Shown: positions 26,784 through 38,376, counted from the first letter of the stretch. The stretch: 64,000 nt of DNA from Proteus terrae (GCF_003144325.1 NZ_PENS01000016.1:54850-118849); one strand, 5' to 3'. A program made the numbers and translations. The notes: generated from the sequence alone by a model not told the origin.

Positions 26784-27686
26784 TCGTTTAGGGTAATCTG
26801 ATAATGTCTCTTTCATTACATCAATAAAATAGGCAACAAGTTGTGATGAAGGACGATGTGATGGGGTAATTAAGCTGATGGTAAAAGGGATAGTAAAGCT
26901 TAAAGGACGAAGGCAAATAGATTTATCTAAGTAATCAAGTGCGGTAATAGGGTTAACAATTGAAATACCGATATTTTCACTCACCATTGCACAAATAGAG
27001 GCGGCACTTTGTGTTTCCATAACTAATTGTCGTGCAGTTCCATTTTTAATAAATACAGTATCAATTAATTGTCGGTAACTATCATTGGCTGACAGGCTAA
27101 TAAAACGTTCATTTTGAAAATCAACAGGGTGTAATAATGTTTTTTTACACAATGGATGTGATTTGGGTAAAACTGCGACTTCATTGAGTGTAAGCACGGT
27201 TTCTTGTTGAGTTCCAGCTGGTGTTTGTGTGTGTTCTACCAATCCTAAATCGTAATGTTGTGCGGATAACCACTCTTCTAATAAAGGGGATTCTTGAGGA
27301 ACAATAGTTAAATTGACATCAGGATATTTATCTAGAAATTGTCGGCAAATTGAAGGTAATAATGATTGAGCAAATGCGGGCAGGCAGGTGATGTTCAATT
27401 CTGCTTGGTTAAAATGGCGAATATTTTCAGCTGCGTTAATTATTCTATCTAAACCATAATAAGAACGTTGTACTTCCTCAAAAAAGCGCAATCCTTCGGT
27501 TGTGGGCTGTAAACGGCCTTTTATTCTATCAAATAATTTAAATGCTAATAGATGTTCAAGACGAGATAATTCTCTGCTGACAGTGGGTTGTGACGTCTTC
27601 AGTAGCTCTGCGGCTTCAGTAAGGTTCTGCGTAGTCATCACCGCATGAAAAATTTCAATGTGTCGCCAATTAAAAGGAGCTTTCAT
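26760..27686 (-). CDS. lysR: LysR, activator of lysA
   Basis: 308 aa. HTH near the N-terminus (NLTEAAELLKTSQPTVSRELSRLE), effector domain after residue 90 (ELNITCLPAFAQSLLPSICRQF). It is divergent from lysA with a 112-base gap, exactly as in E. coli, where LysR senses diaminopimelate and lysine to control lysA. Its 3' end overlaps that of the neighbouring LysR gene by 24 bases on the opposite strand. Confidence 0.9.
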   Translation of the reverse strand: MKAPFNWRHIEIFHAVMTTQNLTEAAELLKTSQPTVSRELSRLEHLLAFKLFDRIKGRLQPTTEGLRFFEEVQRSYYGLDRIINAAENIRHFNQAELNITCLPAFAQSLLPSICRQFLDKYPDVNLTIVPQESPLLEEWLSAQHYDLGLVEHTQTPAGTQQETVLTLNEVAVLPKSHPLCKKTLLHPVDFQNERFISLSANDSYRQLIDTVFIKNGTARQLVMETQSAASICAMVSENIGISIVNPITALDYLDKSICLRPLSFTIPFTISLITPSHRPSSQLVAYFIDVMKETLSDYPKRLTQAFTR

Positions 27687-27798
27687 CTTATATTCCTATA
27701 TCATAGATGAATAGAGTGTAGCTTATTTGATATTTTTATTCCCTTATAAGTTCATAAATAATGATTCTATTCACCTGTGACTTTTATGAGTAGATAAC

Positions 27799-29040
27799 AT
27801 GACAACATCAATAACTATGGCTCAATACCAATTAGCACAAACTTATGGAACGCCATTATGGATTTATCAAGGCGATACTATTTCTCAGCGTATTGCTCAG
27901 CTTAAATCTTTTGATGTAGTTCGGTTTGCTCAAAAAGCATGTTCCAATATTCATATTTTACGTTTAATGAAAGCACAGGGTGTTAAAGTTGACTCTGTTT
28001 CGTTGGGGGAAATTGAGCGCGCTTTAGTTGCCGGTTATCAAGGTGGTAGAGAAAAAAGTGAGATTGTCTTTACGGCTGATTTACTTGATGAAAGAACAAT
28101 TGAACGTGTTGTTGAGTTAGATATTCCTGTTAATGCAGGCTCTATTGATATGCTTCGTCAATTGGGTGAGCGCAATCAAGGTCATGCTGTTTGGATAAGA
28201 ATTAACCCCGGATTTGGTCATGGACATAGCCAAAAAACCAATACAGGTGGTGAAAACAGTAAGCATGGTATTTGGTATGACGATGTGCCAGAAGCGTTAG
28301 CTGTGATCCAGCAATACAATCTAACTCTAGTTGGTTTTCATATGCATATTGGCTCGGGTGTTGACTATCAACATCTTGCTAGTGTCTGCGATGCAATGGT
28401 AGAGCAAGTGCTTACCTCTCAAGTTGATATTCAAGCTATTTCAGCAGGAGGTGGATTATCAACGCCTTATCAAGAAGGTGATGCAATAGTCGATTTGGAT
28501 CACTATTTTTCTTTATGGGATAAAGCACGCCAGCGTATTGCACAACACTTAGGGCATTCTGTTGAGTTAGAGATTGAGCCAGGACGTTTTTTAGTGGCTG
28601 AATCTGGTGTATTGATTTCACAAGTGAGAGCTGTTAAATCAATGGGAAGCCGTCACTATGTGCTGGTGGATGCTGGATTTAGTGATTTAATGCGTCCTGC
28701 AATGTATGGCAGTTATCATTATATTTCAGTTTTAGATAGACATGGTCAAATAAAACCAATGACTGAATTACAAGAGACGATTGTGGCAGGCCCGCTGTGT
28801 GAATCGGGTGATGTTTTTACTCAGCAAGAGGGAGGCACTGTTGTTCCTCGTTTATTGCCCCAAGCACAGGTAGGCGATTATTTAGTGATCCATGATACAG
28901 GGGCGTATGGTGCGTCAATGTCATCGAATTATAATAGCCGACCACTTATTCCTGAAGTGTTGATAACAGGCGGTGTTTCTCAATTAATTCGTCGTCGCCA
29001 AACAATAGAAGAGTTATTAGCATTGGAGTTAGATCTTTAA
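27799..29040 (+). CDS. lysA: diaminopimelate decarboxylase
   Basis: 413 aa. Fold type III PLP enzyme: the start includes YGTPLWIYQGDTI, VRFAQKACSNIHILRLM with the PLP lysine, GFHMHIGSGVDY, SAGGGLSTPY, EIEPGRFLVAESG, AGPLCESGDVFTQ with the catalytic Cys, and GAYGASMSSNYNSRP. It decarboxylates meso-diaminopimelate to lysine, the last step of lysine synthesis. Driven by the divergent LysR. A long perfect terminator follows (29076-29112). Confidence 0.94.
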   Translation: MTTSITMAQYQLAQTYGTPLWIYQGDTISQRIAQLKSFDVVRFAQKACSNIHILRLMKAQGVKVDSVSLGEIERALVAGYQGGREKSEIVFTADLLDERTIERVVELDIPVNAGSIDMLRQLGERNQGHAVWIRINPGFGHGHSQKTNTGGENSKHGIWYDDVPEALAVIQQYNLTLVGFHMHIGSGVDYQHLASVCDAMVEQVLTSQVDIQAISAGGGLSTPYQEGDAIVDLDHYFSLWDKARQRIAQHLGHSVELEIEPGRFLVAESGVLISQVRAVKSMGSRHYVLVDAGFSDLMRPAMYGSYHYISVLDRHGQIKPMTELQETIVAGPLCESGDVFTQQEGGTVVPRLLPQAQVGDYLVIHDTGAYGASMSSNYNSRPLIPEVLITGGVSQLIRRRQTIEELLALELDL

Positions 29041-29075
29041 TTAATTTTTGGGATTTTAATAATTCGCTCTTAATA

Positions 29076-29112
29076 AAAAACACCTCATCACTAAAAGTGA
29101 TGAGGTGTTTTT
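29076..29112. terminator. bidirectional terminator between lysA and fadE
   Basis: 17-bp perfect stem from AAAAACACCTCATCACT to AGTGATGAGGTGTTTTT, loop AAA, between convergent genes. Confidence 0.92.
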
Positions 29113-29149
29113 GTTTTATAAAGGGAAATATTTCCTTTTATCTCGATTG

Positions 29150-31597
29150 TTAGGCTGCTTTGTCTGTTTTGACTTTGTCAGCTTTCGGCTTTTTTGCAGG
29201 CACCGCCAATGCATCAAAGTCAAACTCATCAACATTGATACTCCGTAAGCGACTCTGTTCTGCTTTACGTAAGATATCGGCTTCTTCTTGAGTTACTCGT
29301 TTATCAGCCAGTGCTTTGTCCGCTAATTTATCTAATTGAGTAAAGTTAAACTTCTTCTCATAGAGGCGACAAATACGGTCGAAAATAGGTTCAGCCGCTA
29401 AAATATCCAGTAGTGCTTCTTCCATTAAACCATGTGGATTATGCTCGCTCGGTGTTAAGTATTGACCTCTACCAATGCGATCACGGGTTTCAGAAGGTTG
29501 TTGGATAAGTTGTGCCACTTTGCTATCTAATTTATCTGATGGTAATTTTTGAGCTTTACCCAGCGGGAAAATAATTGCTCGCATAGTACCTGCAACAACA
29601 CGGCTTGGGAAATTGCGTAGTAGTTCATCAATTGCATTTTCAGCTTGGTATAAACACTCTTTTACGCTCCAATGTACGAGAGGTAAATCTGCGGTATGGC
29701 GACCTTCATCTTCATAACGCTTAAGCGCAGCAGAAGCGAGGAAGATGTGACTTAATATGTCACCTAAGCGTGCTGAAATACGCTCACGACGTTTTAAGCT
29801 TCCGCCTAAAACACCCATTGAAACATCAGACAACAGCGCCATATTGGCACTCAAGCGGTTAATTTGTTGATAATAACGACGAGTTTCATCATTAGTTGGC
29901 GAATTACTTAATCGACCATTTGTGATACCCAACCACAGACTGCGTAAGGTATTACTTGCTACGTGACCGATATGACCAAATAAAGCACGGTCAAAATCGT
30001 GTAGGTTGTTATCTCGTGCTGCTGCAATTTCATCTAATACATAAGGATGGCAACGGATAGCACCTTGACCATAAATGATCATGCTACGAGTTAAAATATT
30101 GGCACCTTCAACCGTGATGGCAATTGGAGAACCTTGGTAAGAACGTGCGACAAAGTTTGATGGCCCAAGACTGATCCCTTTACCACCAACGATATCCATT
30201 GCATCAATAACGCCCCGCTGTGCTCGATGAGTACAATGATATTTTACGATAGCGGATAATACGGCAGGTTTTTCACCTAGCATAATACCCGTAGTAATTA
30301 AGGTTGCCGCAGAATCTAAAAGATAGGCGTTACCAGCCAGACGAGCTAATGGCTCTTCAATACCTTCCATTTTACCAATTGGAATTTTGAACTGACGACG
30401 GACACGAGAATAAGCGCCTGTTGCCATAGCCACACTTTTTAAACCGCCGGTAGAGTTTGAAGGTAGAGTGATCCCTCGACCAACAGAGAGACATTCCACC
30501 AGCATTCTCCAGCCTTGTCCTGCCATTTTTGGTCCGCCAATGATGTAATCGATAGGAACAAAAACATCTTTACCACGAGTCGGTCCATTCATAAATGGCA
30601 CGTTCAGTGGGAAATGACGATGACCGATTTCAACACCTTTGACATCAGTTGGAATTAACGCACAGGTAATGCCCGGGTTTTCGTCATCACTTAATAGATG
30701 GTCAGGATCGCGTAATTTAAATGCTAATCCTAATACGGTTGCGATAGGGGCAAGAGTGATATAGCGTTTATTCCATGTTAAACGAAGACCAAGTACTTGC
30801 TCGCCTTGCCATTCGCCCATACAGACTACGCCACTGTCAGGAATAGCACCTGCATCGGAGCCCGCTTCTGGGCTTGTTAATGCGAAACAAGGAATTTCAT
30901 CTCCTTTGGCTAAACCAGGTAAATAGCGCTTTTTCTGTTCATCAGTACCATAGTGTTGCAGTAGTTCGCCGGGGCCTAAAGAGTTAGGTACACCCACGGT
31001 GATGGCTAAAATACCAGATACTCCCGACAGTTTTTGCAATACGCGTGATTGAGCGTAGGCTGAAAACTCTAACCCGCCGTACTCTTTTTTAATAATCATC
31101 GCAAAGAAGCGATTGTCTTTAAGGTATTGCCAGATTTCAGGAGGTAGATCAGCTAATTCATGAGTGATCTCAAAGTCATTTGTCATACGGCAAACTTCTT
31201 CGACAGGTCCATCAAGGAAAGCTTGCTCTTCAGCTGTTAACTGTGGCTTAGGGTAATTATGAAGTTGTTTCCAATCGGGAGCACCACGGAAAAGCTCGCC
31301 TTCCCACCATGTTGTACCTGCATCAATGGCTTCTTGTTCTGTTTTAGACATAGAGGGCATGACTTTTTGAAATGCTTTAAGTGCAGGTACTGAGATATAG
31401 GCTCTACGAATAGAAGGAATAGTAAAGGGTAATAAAACCAATGCAATGGGGAGAAGTAACCAGTAACTCCAAATATTGGCGATACCCATTACTAATGTAT
31501 AAGCAATAAGTGCAAGGCTACTTACCGCAATACCGAATTTGCGATAGCTAAGCACGCCAATAAGAATAATAAAAAGTACGATACTGAGTAGTGTCAT
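29150..31597 (-). CDS. fadE: acyl-CoA dehydrogenase FadE
   Basis: 815 aa, matching the long FadE type rather than the common 380-aa acyl-CoA dehydrogenases. Two hydrophobic N-terminal segments (residues about 1-65) suggest inner-membrane association. ACD core: [54 protein letters not shown], and [17 protein letters not shown] motif. It catalyses the FAD-dependent first step of fatty acid beta-oxidation. A FadR operator lies 28-44 bases before the start (31625-31641), so fatty acids should induce it. Lys/Ala-rich tail ([18 protein letters not shown]). Confidence 0.95.
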   Translation of the reverse strand: MTLLSIVLFIILIGVLSYRKFGIAVSSLALIAYTLVMGIANIWSYWLLLPIALVLLPFTIPSIRRAYISVPALKAFQKVMPSMSKTEQEAIDAGTTWWEGELFRGAPDWKQLHNYPKPQLTAEEQAFLDGPVEEVCRMTNDFEITHELADLPPEIWQYLKDNRFFAMIIKKEYGGLEFSAYAQSRVLQKLSGVSGILAITVGVPNSLGPGELLQHYGTDEQKKRYLPGLAKGDEIPCFALTSPEAGSDAGAIPDSGVVCMGEWQGEQVLGLRLTWNKRYITLAPIATVLGLAFKLRDPDHLLSDDENPGITCALIPTDVKGVEIGHRHFPLNVPFMNGPTRGKDVFVPIDYIIGGPKMAGQGWRMLVECLSVGRGITLPSNSTGGLKSVAMATGAYSRVRRQFKIPIGKMEGIEEPLARLAGNAYLLDSAATLITTGIMLGEKPAVLSAIVKYHCTHRAQRGVIDAMDIVGGKGISLGPSNFVARSYQGSPIAITVEGANILTRSMIIYGQGAIRCHPYVLDEIAAARDNNLHDFDRALFGHIGHVASNTLRSLWLGITNGRLSNSPTNDETRRYYQQINRLSANMALLSDVSMGVLGGSLKRRERISARLGDILSHIFLASAALKRYEDEGRHTADLPLVHWSVKECLYQAENAIDELLRNFPSRVVAGTMRAIIFPLGKAQKLPSDKLDSKVAQLIQQPSETRDRIGRGQYLTPSEHNPHGLMEEALLDILAAEPIFDRICRLYEKKFNFTQLDKLADKALADKRVTQEEADILRKAEQSRLRSINVDEFDFDALAVPAKKPKADKVKTDKAA

Positions 31598-31624
31598 AAT
31601 AAACTCCTGTATTTAGCAAGAGAT

Positions 31625-31641
31625 CAGAGGTCAGACCTGTT
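31625..31641. promoter_or_regulatory. FadR operator of fadE
   Basis: The sequence CAGAGGTCAGACCTGTT contains the perfect 11-bp palindrome AGGTCAGACCT (31628-31638) and fits the FadR consensus TGGTCNGACC with flanking TGTT. It lies between the fadE promoter and start, as in E. coli. Confidence 0.8.
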
Positions 31642-31835
31642 GTTTGTTATTTAGATCTAATCCAGTCACTAACTTTTATCAATATATTTACATTCTAATT
31701 ACAATATAGCTCACAAATTATTCGTAAATGAGAGAAGTTAGCATTTGTCGATAATAGGTATCTTCTTTCATGACATTTAATCCGTTACACTGAGAAACAG
31801 AAAATTTCGATTACCCTTTCTGGAGTAAAAATCCT

Positions 31836-32414
31836 ATGTACCAAGATCTTATCCGTGGTGAATTAACAGAAGCAGCAGATACACTCTCTCGCTTTCTTCA
31901 AGATGATGCAAATATTGAAGCTATCCAAAAAGCTGCCGTGTTATTAGCTGATTCTTTTAAAGCAGGTGGTAAAGTATTATCTTGCGGTAATGGTGGCTCT
32001 CATTGTGATGCAATGCATTTTGCAGAAGAGTTAACCGGACGCTATCGTGAAAATCGCCCAGGTTATCCTGCCATTGCTATTTCAGATGTAAGTCATATCT
32101 CATGCGTGAGTAATGATTTTGGCTATGAATACATCTTCTCTCGTTATGTTGAAGCTGTAGGTAAAGAAGGTGATGTTCTGCTGGGTATTTCAACCTCAGG
32201 CAATTCAGGCAATATCATCAAAGCAATTAGTGCTGCGCGTGAGAAAGGCATGAAAGTCATTACGCTAACGGGTAAAGATGGCGGAAAAATGGATGGTACA
32301 GCAGATATTGAAATTCGTGTACCTCATTTCGGTTACGCTGATCGTATTCAAGAAATCCATATCAAAGTTATCCATATTCTGATCCAATTAATTGAAAAAG
32401 AAATGGAAAAATAA
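31836..32414 (+). CDS. gmhA: sedoheptulose-7-phosphate isomerase
   Basis: 192 aa. SIS-domain sugar isomerase: [67 protein letters not shown]. It converts sedoheptulose 7-phosphate to D-glycero-D-manno-heptose 7-phosphate, the entry step for LPS inner-core heptose. Order fadE (divergent), gmhA, yafJ, dpaA(yafK, convergent) matches E. coli. TGGAG precedes the start. Confidence 0.96.
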   Translation: MYQDLIRGELTEAADTLSRFLQDDANIEAIQKAAVLLADSFKAGGKVLSCGNGGSHCDAMHFAEELTGRYRENRPGYPAIAISDVSHISCVSNDFGYEYIFSRYVEAVGKEGDVLLGISTSGNSGNIIKAISAAREKGMKVITLTGKDGGKMDGTADIEIRVPHFGYADRIQEIHIKVIHILIQLIEKEMEK

Positions 32415-32467
32415 TTGGTTGATATTGCTATAAGTTAGCGATAAACATCGGCAAGAAGGAGTGAGCG

Positions 32468-33235
32468 ATGTGTGAGTTGTTAGGCATGAGTGCAAATGTA
32501 CCGACAGATATTAATTTCAGTCTAAGTGGGCTAATTCCAAGAGGTGGTAAGACAGGGCCTCATAAAGATGGTTGGGGAATTACTTTCTACGAAGGATTGG
32601 GATGTCGTACATTTAAAGATCCTCAAGCCAGCGCAATATCGCCAGTCGCTCGCTTTGTTCAAGAGTACCCAATTAAATCAGAGGCTGTAATTGCTCATAT
32701 TCGTCAAGCGAATAGAGGTAATGTCTCTTTAGAAAACACCCATCCTTTTACCCGTGAGTTATGGGGAAAAAACTGGACTTATGCGCATAATGGTCAACTA
32801 AAAGGCTATCAATCTCTTGAAACAGGGCGTTTTCGGGCGATAGGGCAGACGGATAGTGAGAAAGCGTTTTGCTGGATCTTAAATCAACTTGAAAATCGTT
32901 ATAAACGAACCCCTGTGAATTGGCCTGCTGTATTTCGTTTTATCGCTATTTTAGCCTCTCAATTAAAGCAAAAAGGGGTATTTAATATGCTGTTGTCAGA
33001 TGGTCGATTTGTCATGGCATATTGCTCAACAAACTTACACTGGATCACGCGTAAGGCGCCTTTCGGCAAAGCCAAATTGCTTGATCAAGATGTAGAAATT
33101 GATTTCCAGCAACATACCCAATCAAATGATGTGGTTTCTGTTATTTCAACATTACCATTGACTGGAAATGAATCTTGGCAACGTATTCCTGCTGGCGAGT
33201 TTGTCTTATTTGATCGTGGTGTGCGTATTCTGTAA
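32468..33235 (+). CDS. yafJ: class II glutamine amidotransferase YafJ
   Basis: 255 aa. N-terminal nucleophile Cys2 after Met removal (MCELLGMSAN), then the Ntn amidotransferase features RGGKTGPHKDGWGI, AHIRQANRGNVSLENTHPFTREL and YAHNGQL. A stand-alone glutaminase domain; the partner or acceptor substrate is unknown. Follows gmhA by 53 bases with AAGGAG before the start. Its last 30 bases overlap the end of dpaA on the other strand. Confidence 0.92.
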   Translation: MCELLGMSANVPTDINFSLSGLIPRGGKTGPHKDGWGITFYEGLGCRTFKDPQASAISPVARFVQEYPIKSEAVIAHIRQANRGNVSLENTHPFTRELWGKNWTYAHNGQLKGYQSLETGRFRAIGQTDSEKAFCWILNQLENRYKRTPVNWPAVFRFIAILASQLKQKGVFNMLLSDGRFVMAYCSTNLHWITRKAPFGKAKLLDQDVEIDFQQHTQSNDVVSVISTLPLTGNESWQRIPAGEFVLFDRGVRIL

Positions 33236-33973
33236 CCATTTGCTGTCACTATTTTTCGATAAGTTAAGGACAGAATTTACACTATTAGATGAAGTCAAAG
33301 TGCTATTAACGTAATAACGCCCATCCTGAACAGTAACAGATGGGATTTTTTTGCGTTCTTCAACATATTGGTAGGCAGGCATAAGCTGTTGCCAGAAATC
33401 CATATCTTTTGAATACTGGTGTTTTTTCATATTTTCAGCGGTCATCTTAAATGGAAAAATATGAATATTAATCGTAGATTGACCTCCTTGTAGCGCCAAT
33501 TCAGCATACTGATAAATTTCGTCCATTACCGAATCTGTCATTGCATAGCAACCCACCGATTTGCATGCCCCATGGATCATTAAAAAGTCGCCTGTATACC
33601 CTTTTGATTTATCATATTGATTAGGAAATCCTAGGTTAATAGCTCGGTAAAATCGACTGTTCGGATTTAATTGCGAGAAATTGATCTGATAAAAACCTTC
33701 AGGGCTTTTTAAATCACCTTGAAACTTTTTAGGTCCAAGACCTCCAGAATAGCTACAAATAGGGTAAGTACGTACTTTTTCTAATTGCCCATCTAATTTT
33801 TCCGTATAAAGTTCAAGTAAGCTTTCTTCTTTGAAAATTTGAATATAGATAGGTTGTCCTGTACTTTTTTTAACAGGTTTCATTAGGAAATTTGAACTAT
33901 TTTCAGCGTTAACTAATAAAGAAATTAACATTAATGTTAAAAAACTGATTAGTTGTTTTGCGTGATTGGTCAT
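33206..33973 (-). CDS. dpaA: L,D-transpeptidase-fold Lpp amidase DpaA (YafK)
   Basis: 255 aa with a signal peptide (MTNHAKQLISFLTLMLISLLVNA). YkuD fold: YIQIFKEESLLELY, GGLGPKKFQGDLKSPEGFY, and the catalytic FLMIHGACKSVGCYAMTD with His and the nucleophile Cys. E. coli YafK/DpaA cuts the Lpp-peptidoglycan link. The protein should be periplasmic. Convergent with yafJ with overlapping 3' ends, a layout also seen for these genes' neighbourhood in enterobacteria (yafJ-yafK). Confidence 0.9.
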   Translation of the reverse strand: MTNHAKQLISFLTLMLISLLVNAENSSNFLMKPVKKSTGQPIYIQIFKEESLLELYTEKLDGQLEKVRTYPICSYSGGLGPKKFQGDLKSPEGFYQINFSQLNPNSRFYRAINLGFPNQYDKSKGYTGDFLMIHGACKSVGCYAMTDSVMDEIYQYAELALQGGQSTINIHIFPFKMTAENMKKHQYSKDMDFWQQLMPAYQYVEERKKIPSVTVQDGRYYVNSTLTSSNSVNSVLNLSKNSDSKWLQNTHTTIK

Positions 33974-34388
33974 AGTTTTATCAGAAAAATAGCTTAAAAT
34001 TTGTTGATAAAGTAGATCGTAGATTGCTATGAAGCAATAAATTTGTAAATTAAAATCTGATATAGTTTCTTTTCTTTTACAAAATATTCCGTATGAAATT
34101 TAATCGCTAGTCGAAAAAAATGATATTTTAATTCGGTTTATACGAGTTATTAACGTTTCAGTCAAAATAATATTCCCATTTGCTTGAGCTAAATCACTCG
34201 AATAGTCAGACAGGTTTAGGCTGAGATGATAAAATTCAGTTCGGCAGAATAAGAGAAAATAGTAACAATTATCGGAGATAAATAACTTAGGGTTCAAAAA
34301 CACCTTAAGATGTTTTTATTACAGAGTCGCTACATTTTCGGGGTGAATTTGTAGCTTAGGGTTTAACTGATAAACTTGTGCAAATCTT
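33974..34388. promoter_or_regulatory. intergenic region with nqr promoter
   Basis: Divergent promoters of dpaA and the nqr operon are expected here. The visible structure is a palindromic AAACACCTTAAGATGTTT near 34298-34315, followed by TTATT, and a leader hairpin GCTAC/GTAGC (34329-34355) just upstream of nqrA. No gene seen. Confidence 0.5.
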
Positions 34389-35729
34389 ATGATTAAAATT
34401 AAAAAAGGACTCGACCTCCCAATTGCAGGAGCGCCTGCCCAAGTGATAGAAGACGGACCCGCGATTCGACGCATAGCATTGCTAGGTGAAGAATATGTCG
34501 GTATGCGTCCTTCTATGATGGTTTCGGAAGGTGAGCATGTAAAGAAAGGGCAAATTCTTTTTGAAGATAAAAAGAATGCCGGTGTTGTTTTCACCAGCCC
34601 AGCTTGTGGTAAAGTCGTTGCAATTAACCGCGGCGAACGTCGTGTGTTCCAATCTATCGTTATCGAAATTGATGGTGACGAAGAAATTACCTTTAACCGT
34701 TATGATAGCTCAACGCTCTCAGACCTGACCCGCGAACAAGTTGAAACTAACCTTGTTAATTCGGGAATGTGGACTGCGCTAAGGACTCGTCCTTATAGCC
34801 GGACTCCACATTTAGGCACAACACCTGTTGCCATTTTTGTCTCTGCAATGGATACAAATCCACTTGCAGCAGATCCTATAGTTATTATTGAGCAAAATGA
34901 GAAGGCATTTAATGATGGTCTTGTTGTTTTAACTCGTTTAACCGAAGGTAAAGTCTATGTTTGTCATGGTGAAAAATCACCGACAAAATTAAATGACGGA
35001 CAGATTAGCTATAACCAATTTGCAGGTCCACACCCAGCAGGATTAGTTGGTACACATATCCATTTCTTAGAACCTGTTAGTGCTAAGAAAGTGGTTTGGC
35101 ATTTAAATTATCAAGATGTCATTGCTATTGGTTATTTGTTTACAACAGGTTCTTTATATACAGAGCGTGTTGTTGCATTAGCAGGCCCTCAAGTAAAAGC
35201 ACCTCGTTTAGTGCGTACTTGTTTAGGGGCTGATCTCTATGAGTTAACTAAAGATCAATTAGTTGACGGTGAAAACCGCATTATTTCTGGCTCTGTATTA
35301 TGGGGATGGAAATCTGATGAGGCTCATCACTATTTAGGTCGTTTCCATAACCAAGTTTCTGTATTACGTGAAGGCCGTGATAAAGAGTTATTTGGTTGGG
35401 GTATGCCGGGTAGCGATAAATTTTCGATCACTCGTACCACTATCGGTCACTTCTTAAAAAATAAACGCTTTGCATTTACAACCACAATGAATGGTGGCGA
35501 ACGTTCAATGGTACCAATTGGTAACTATGAGCGTGTGATGCCGTTAGACATTATGGCAACGCATTTATTACGTGATTTAGTTGTAGGTGATACTGACAGT
35601 TCTCAAGCATTAGGTTGTTTGGAATTGGATGAAGAAGATTTGGGATTATGTACTTATGTTTGCCCAAGCAAATATGAGTATGGCCCAGCACTGCGCCAAG
35701 TATTGACCAAAATTGAGCAGGAAGGGTAA
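34389..35729 (+). CDS. nqrA: Na+-NQR subunit A
   Basis: 446 aa, first gene of the nqrABCDEF operon. NqrA is a peripheral cytoplasmic subunit of the sodium-translocating NADH:quinone oxidoreductase; it binds quinone. N-terminus [25 protein letters not shown], lipoyl/RnfC-like barrel ([31 protein letters not shown]) and the C-terminal segment with [17 protein letters not shown], all typical. No strong Shine-Dalgarno is visible before the ATG. Three bases separate it from nqrB. Confidence 0.96.
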   Translation: MIKIKKGLDLPIAGAPAQVIEDGPAIRRIALLGEEYVGMRPSMMVSEGEHVKKGQILFEDKKNAGVVFTSPACGKVVAINRGERRVFQSIVIEIDGDEEITFNRYDSSTLSDLTREQVETNLVNSGMWTALRTRPYSRTPHLGTTPVAIFVSAMDTNPLAADPIVIIEQNEKAFNDGLVVLTRLTEGKVYVCHGEKSPTKLNDGQISYNQFAGPHPAGLVGTHIHFLEPVSAKKVVWHLNYQDVIAIGYLFTTGSLYTERVVALAGPQVKAPRLVRTCLGADLYELTKDQLVDGENRIISGSVLWGWKSDEAHHYLGRFHNQVSVLREGRDKELFGWGMPGSDKFSITRTTIGHFLKNKRFAFTTTMNGGERSMVPIGNYERVMPLDIMATHLLRDLVVGDTDSSQALGCLELDEEDLGLCTYVCPSKYEYGPALRQVLTKIEQEG

Positions 35730-35732
35730 CTC

Positions 35733-36971
35733 ATGGGTTTGAAAAATTTATTTGAAAAAGTAGAGCACCATTTTGAGCCCGGTGGCAAATTAGCAAAATG
35801 GTACGTACTTTATGAGGCAGTGACCACGGTATTTTATACGCCAGGTACTGTCACTCGTAATGGTGGTCATGTTCGTGACACCATTGACCTAAAACGCATG
35901 ATGATTTTAGTTTGGTTATCCGTTTTCCCAGCAATGTTTTGGGGAATGTATAACGTTGGTCATCAAGCGATCCCTGCACTTAATCAGTTATATAGTGGTG
36001 CTGAATTACAGCAAATCATTGCTTCAGATTGGCACTATCGCCTTGCTGAATACCTCGGCGCATCATTAACAACAGATGCGGGTTGGGCAAGTAAGATGCT
36101 ACTTGGTGCAACTTACTTCCTACCTATTTATCTAGTTGTTTTTGCGGTTGGCGGATTTTGGGAAGTTCTTTTTGCCTTTATTCGTGGCCATGAAATTAAC
36201 GAAGGATTCTTTGTTACATCAATCTTATTTGCCTTAATAGTACCGCCTACATTACCACTTTGGCAGGCTGCATTAGGTATTACGTTTGGTGTTGTTATCG
36301 CGAAAGAAATCTTTGGTGGGACAGGGCGTAACTTCTTAAACCCAGCATTAGCTGGTCGTGCATTTCTGTTCTTTGCTTATCCTGCTCAAATTTCAGGTGA
36401 TTTGGTTTGGACTGCAGCTGACGGCTTCTCTGGTGCGACACCATTATCACAATGGTCTGTATCGGGTGAAAGTGCATTAGTAAATACCGTCACTCAACAG
36501 CCTATCTCTTGGATGGATGCTTTCCTTGGATATATTCCAGGGTCGATCGGTGAAGTATCAACACTGATGATTTTAATCGGTGGTGCAGTCATTCTTTTTG
36601 CTCGTATTGCTTCATGGCGTATTGTTGCTGGGGTAATGGTAGGCATGATTGCAATGTCATACCTGTTTAATTTCATCGGCTCAGATACCAATCCTCTCTT
36701 CTCAATGCCTTGGCACTGGCACTTAGTATTAGGTGGTTTTGCTTTCGGTATGATGTTTATGGCAACAGATCCAGTATCCGCATCGTTTACTGATAAAGGT
36801 AAATGGGCTTACGGTATTTTGATTGGCGTAATGGCTGTGCTTATTCGTGTCGTCAATCCGGCTTACCCTGAAGGTATGATGCTGGCAATCTTATTCGCAA
36901 ACTTATTTGCACCACTGTTCGATTATGTGGTTGTTCAGGCGAATATTAAGCGGAGAAAAGCTCGTGGCTAA
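35733..36971 (+). CDS. nqrB: Na+-NQR subunit B
   Basis: 412 aa, polytopic inner-membrane subunit with about ten helices. The FMN attachment Thr is in the [12 protein letters not shown] segment (SGAT motif). [14 protein letters not shown] and the cytosolic N-terminus with [17 protein letters not shown] are family hallmarks. It carries riboflavin and covalent FMN and forms part of the Na+ path. Its last 8 bases overlap nqrC. Confidence 0.96.
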   Translation: MGLKNLFEKVEHHFEPGGKLAKWYVLYEAVTTVFYTPGTVTRNGGHVRDTIDLKRMMILVWLSVFPAMFWGMYNVGHQAIPALNQLYSGAELQQIIASDWHYRLAEYLGASLTTDAGWASKMLLGATYFLPIYLVVFAVGGFWEVLFAFIRGHEINEGFFVTSILFALIVPPTLPLWQAALGITFGVVIAKEIFGGTGRNFLNPALAGRAFLFFAYPAQISGDLVWTAADGFSGATPLSQWSVSGESALVNTVTQQPISWMDAFLGYIPGSIGEVSTLMILIGGAVILFARIASWRIVAGVMVGMIAMSYLFNFIGSDTNPLFSMPWHWHLVLGGFAFGMMFMATDPVSASFTDKGKWAYGILIGVMAVLIRVVNPAYPEGMMLAILFANLFAPLFDYVVVQANIKRRKARG

Positions 36972-37749
36972 AGAGAAAAACAAAGATAGCGTCGCAAGAA
37001 CGTTCCTCGTTGTATTTATTCTATGTCTTGTGTGTTCTGTGGTAGTAGCAGGAGCGGCTGTTGGGCTGAAGTCTAAACAAGAAGAACAAAAACTTCTTGA
37101 TAAACAACGTAATATTCTTGATGTTGCGGGGCTACTCGTACCTAAAATGAGTGCGACAGATGTATTGAAAGTGTATGACACGCGTATTAAAGCAAAAATT
37201 GTTAATTTTCAGACAGGTGAACTGACTGATAGTAAAGGCAATTTTGATTTAAACACAGAGTTACGCAGTGATGAGACGTCAATCGCTTTATCCCCAGAGG
37301 AAGATATTGCTAAAATTCGCCGTCGTGCTAACACAGCAGAGGTTTATTTTGTACTCGATGAACAAGGTAAAACGACGGAAGTTGTATTACCTGTTTATGG
37401 CTCTGGTTTATGGTCTGTAATGTATGCTTTTGTCGCCGTAGATATTGATGGAGTCACTTCAAAAGGTATTACCTATTATTCTCATGGTGAAACGCCGGGA
37501 CTCGGTGGTGAAGTCGATAATCCACAATGGAAAGCACAATGGAAAGGTAAGCACTTAATCAATGAGCAAGGTGTGCCAGCCATAAAAATAGTACGTGGTG
37601 GTGCATCTGGCAGCCCTTATGGTATTGATGGACTTTCAGGTGCGACACTGACTTCGAATGGTATCCAGCATATGTTCGATTTCTGGTTAGGTGAAAAAGG
37701 TTTCGGCCCATTCCTGAAAAAAGTTCGTGAAGGAGAAATCAATGGCTGA
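36964..37749 (+). CDS. nqrC: Na+-NQR subunit C
   Basis: 261 aa from the GTG at 36964, chosen because GGAG lies 9 bases before it and the product starts MAKEKNKDS like other NqrC; longer frames run back into nqrB. One N-terminal membrane helix ([22 protein letters not shown]), periplasmic FMN-binding domain with covalent FMN on Thr in [10 protein letters not shown]. Overlaps nqrB and nqrD, giving translational coupling. Confidence 0.95.
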   Translation: MAKEKNKDSVARTFLVVFILCLVCSVVVAGAAVGLKSKQEEQKLLDKQRNILDVAGLLVPKMSATDVLKVYDTRIKAKIVNFQTGELTDSKGNFDLNTELRSDETSIALSPEEDIAKIRRRANTAEVYFVLDEQGKTTEVVLPVYGSGLWSVMYAFVAVDIDGVTSKGITYYSHGETPGLGGEVDNPQWKAQWKGKHLINEQGVPAIKIVRGGASGSPYGIDGLSGATLTSNGIQHMFDFWLGEKGFGPFLKKVREGEING

Positions 37750-38371
37750 TACAAAAGAAATTAAACGAGTTTTACTTGGACCATTGTTAGATAACAACCC
37801 AATTGCCTTACAGGTATTAGGTGTGTGTTCTGCATTGGCGGTGACAACAAAACTTGAAACTGCATTAGTGATGACAATTGCTGTAACGCTGGTTACTGCG
37901 TTCTCAAACTTTTTTATTTCACTCATTCGCAATTACATACCAAGTAGTGTTCGTATTATTGTTCAAATGGCGATTATTGCTTCATTAGTTATCGTTGTTG
38001 ACCAAATACTGCAAGCTTATGCATATGAAATCTCTAAACAACTTTCTGTTTTCGTCGGTCTTATCATTACTAACTGTATTGTAATGGGACGTGCTGAAGC
38101 GTATGCGATGAAATCACCGCCTATTGAAAGCTTTATGGATGGTATTGGTAATGGTTTAGGGTATGGCGTTATCTTGATCCTTGTCGGATTTTTACGTGAG
38201 CTTTTCGGATCTGGTAAATTATTTGGTATTACCGTCATGGAATCTATCCAAAATGGTGGCTGGTATCAGCCAAATGGTTTATTCCTGTTAGCACCAAGCG
38301 CATTCTTTATTATTGGCTTGCTAATTTGGGGATTACGTACATTAAAACCTGCTCAGGTTGAAGAGGACTAA
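37742..38371 (+). CDS. nqrD: Na+-NQR subunit D
   Basis: 209 aa from the ATG at 37742 (GAAGGAG before it). Integral membrane protein of the NqrDE/RnfAE family, about six helices; [24 protein letters not shown] opens it and [16 protein letters not shown] carries the conserved Cys for the intramembrane iron centre shared with NqrE. Overlaps the nqrC stop by 8 bases. Confidence 0.96.
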   Translation: MADTKEIKRVLLGPLLDNNPIALQVLGVCSALAVTTKLETALVMTIAVTLVTAFSNFFISLIRNYIPSSVRIIVQMAIIASLVIVVDQILQAYAYEISKQLSVFVGLIITNCIVMGRAEAYAMKSPPIESFMDGIGNGLGYGVILILVGFLRELFGSGKLFGITVMESIQNGGWYQPNGLFLLAPSAFFIIGLLIWGLRTLKPAQVEED

Positions 38372-38376
38372 TCGCC

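Noticed and set aside
34100..34303. 67-codon minus-strand frame in the dpaA-nqrA gap
   Set aside because: AT-rich chance frame without ribosome binding site; the region is better explained as promoters and leader.
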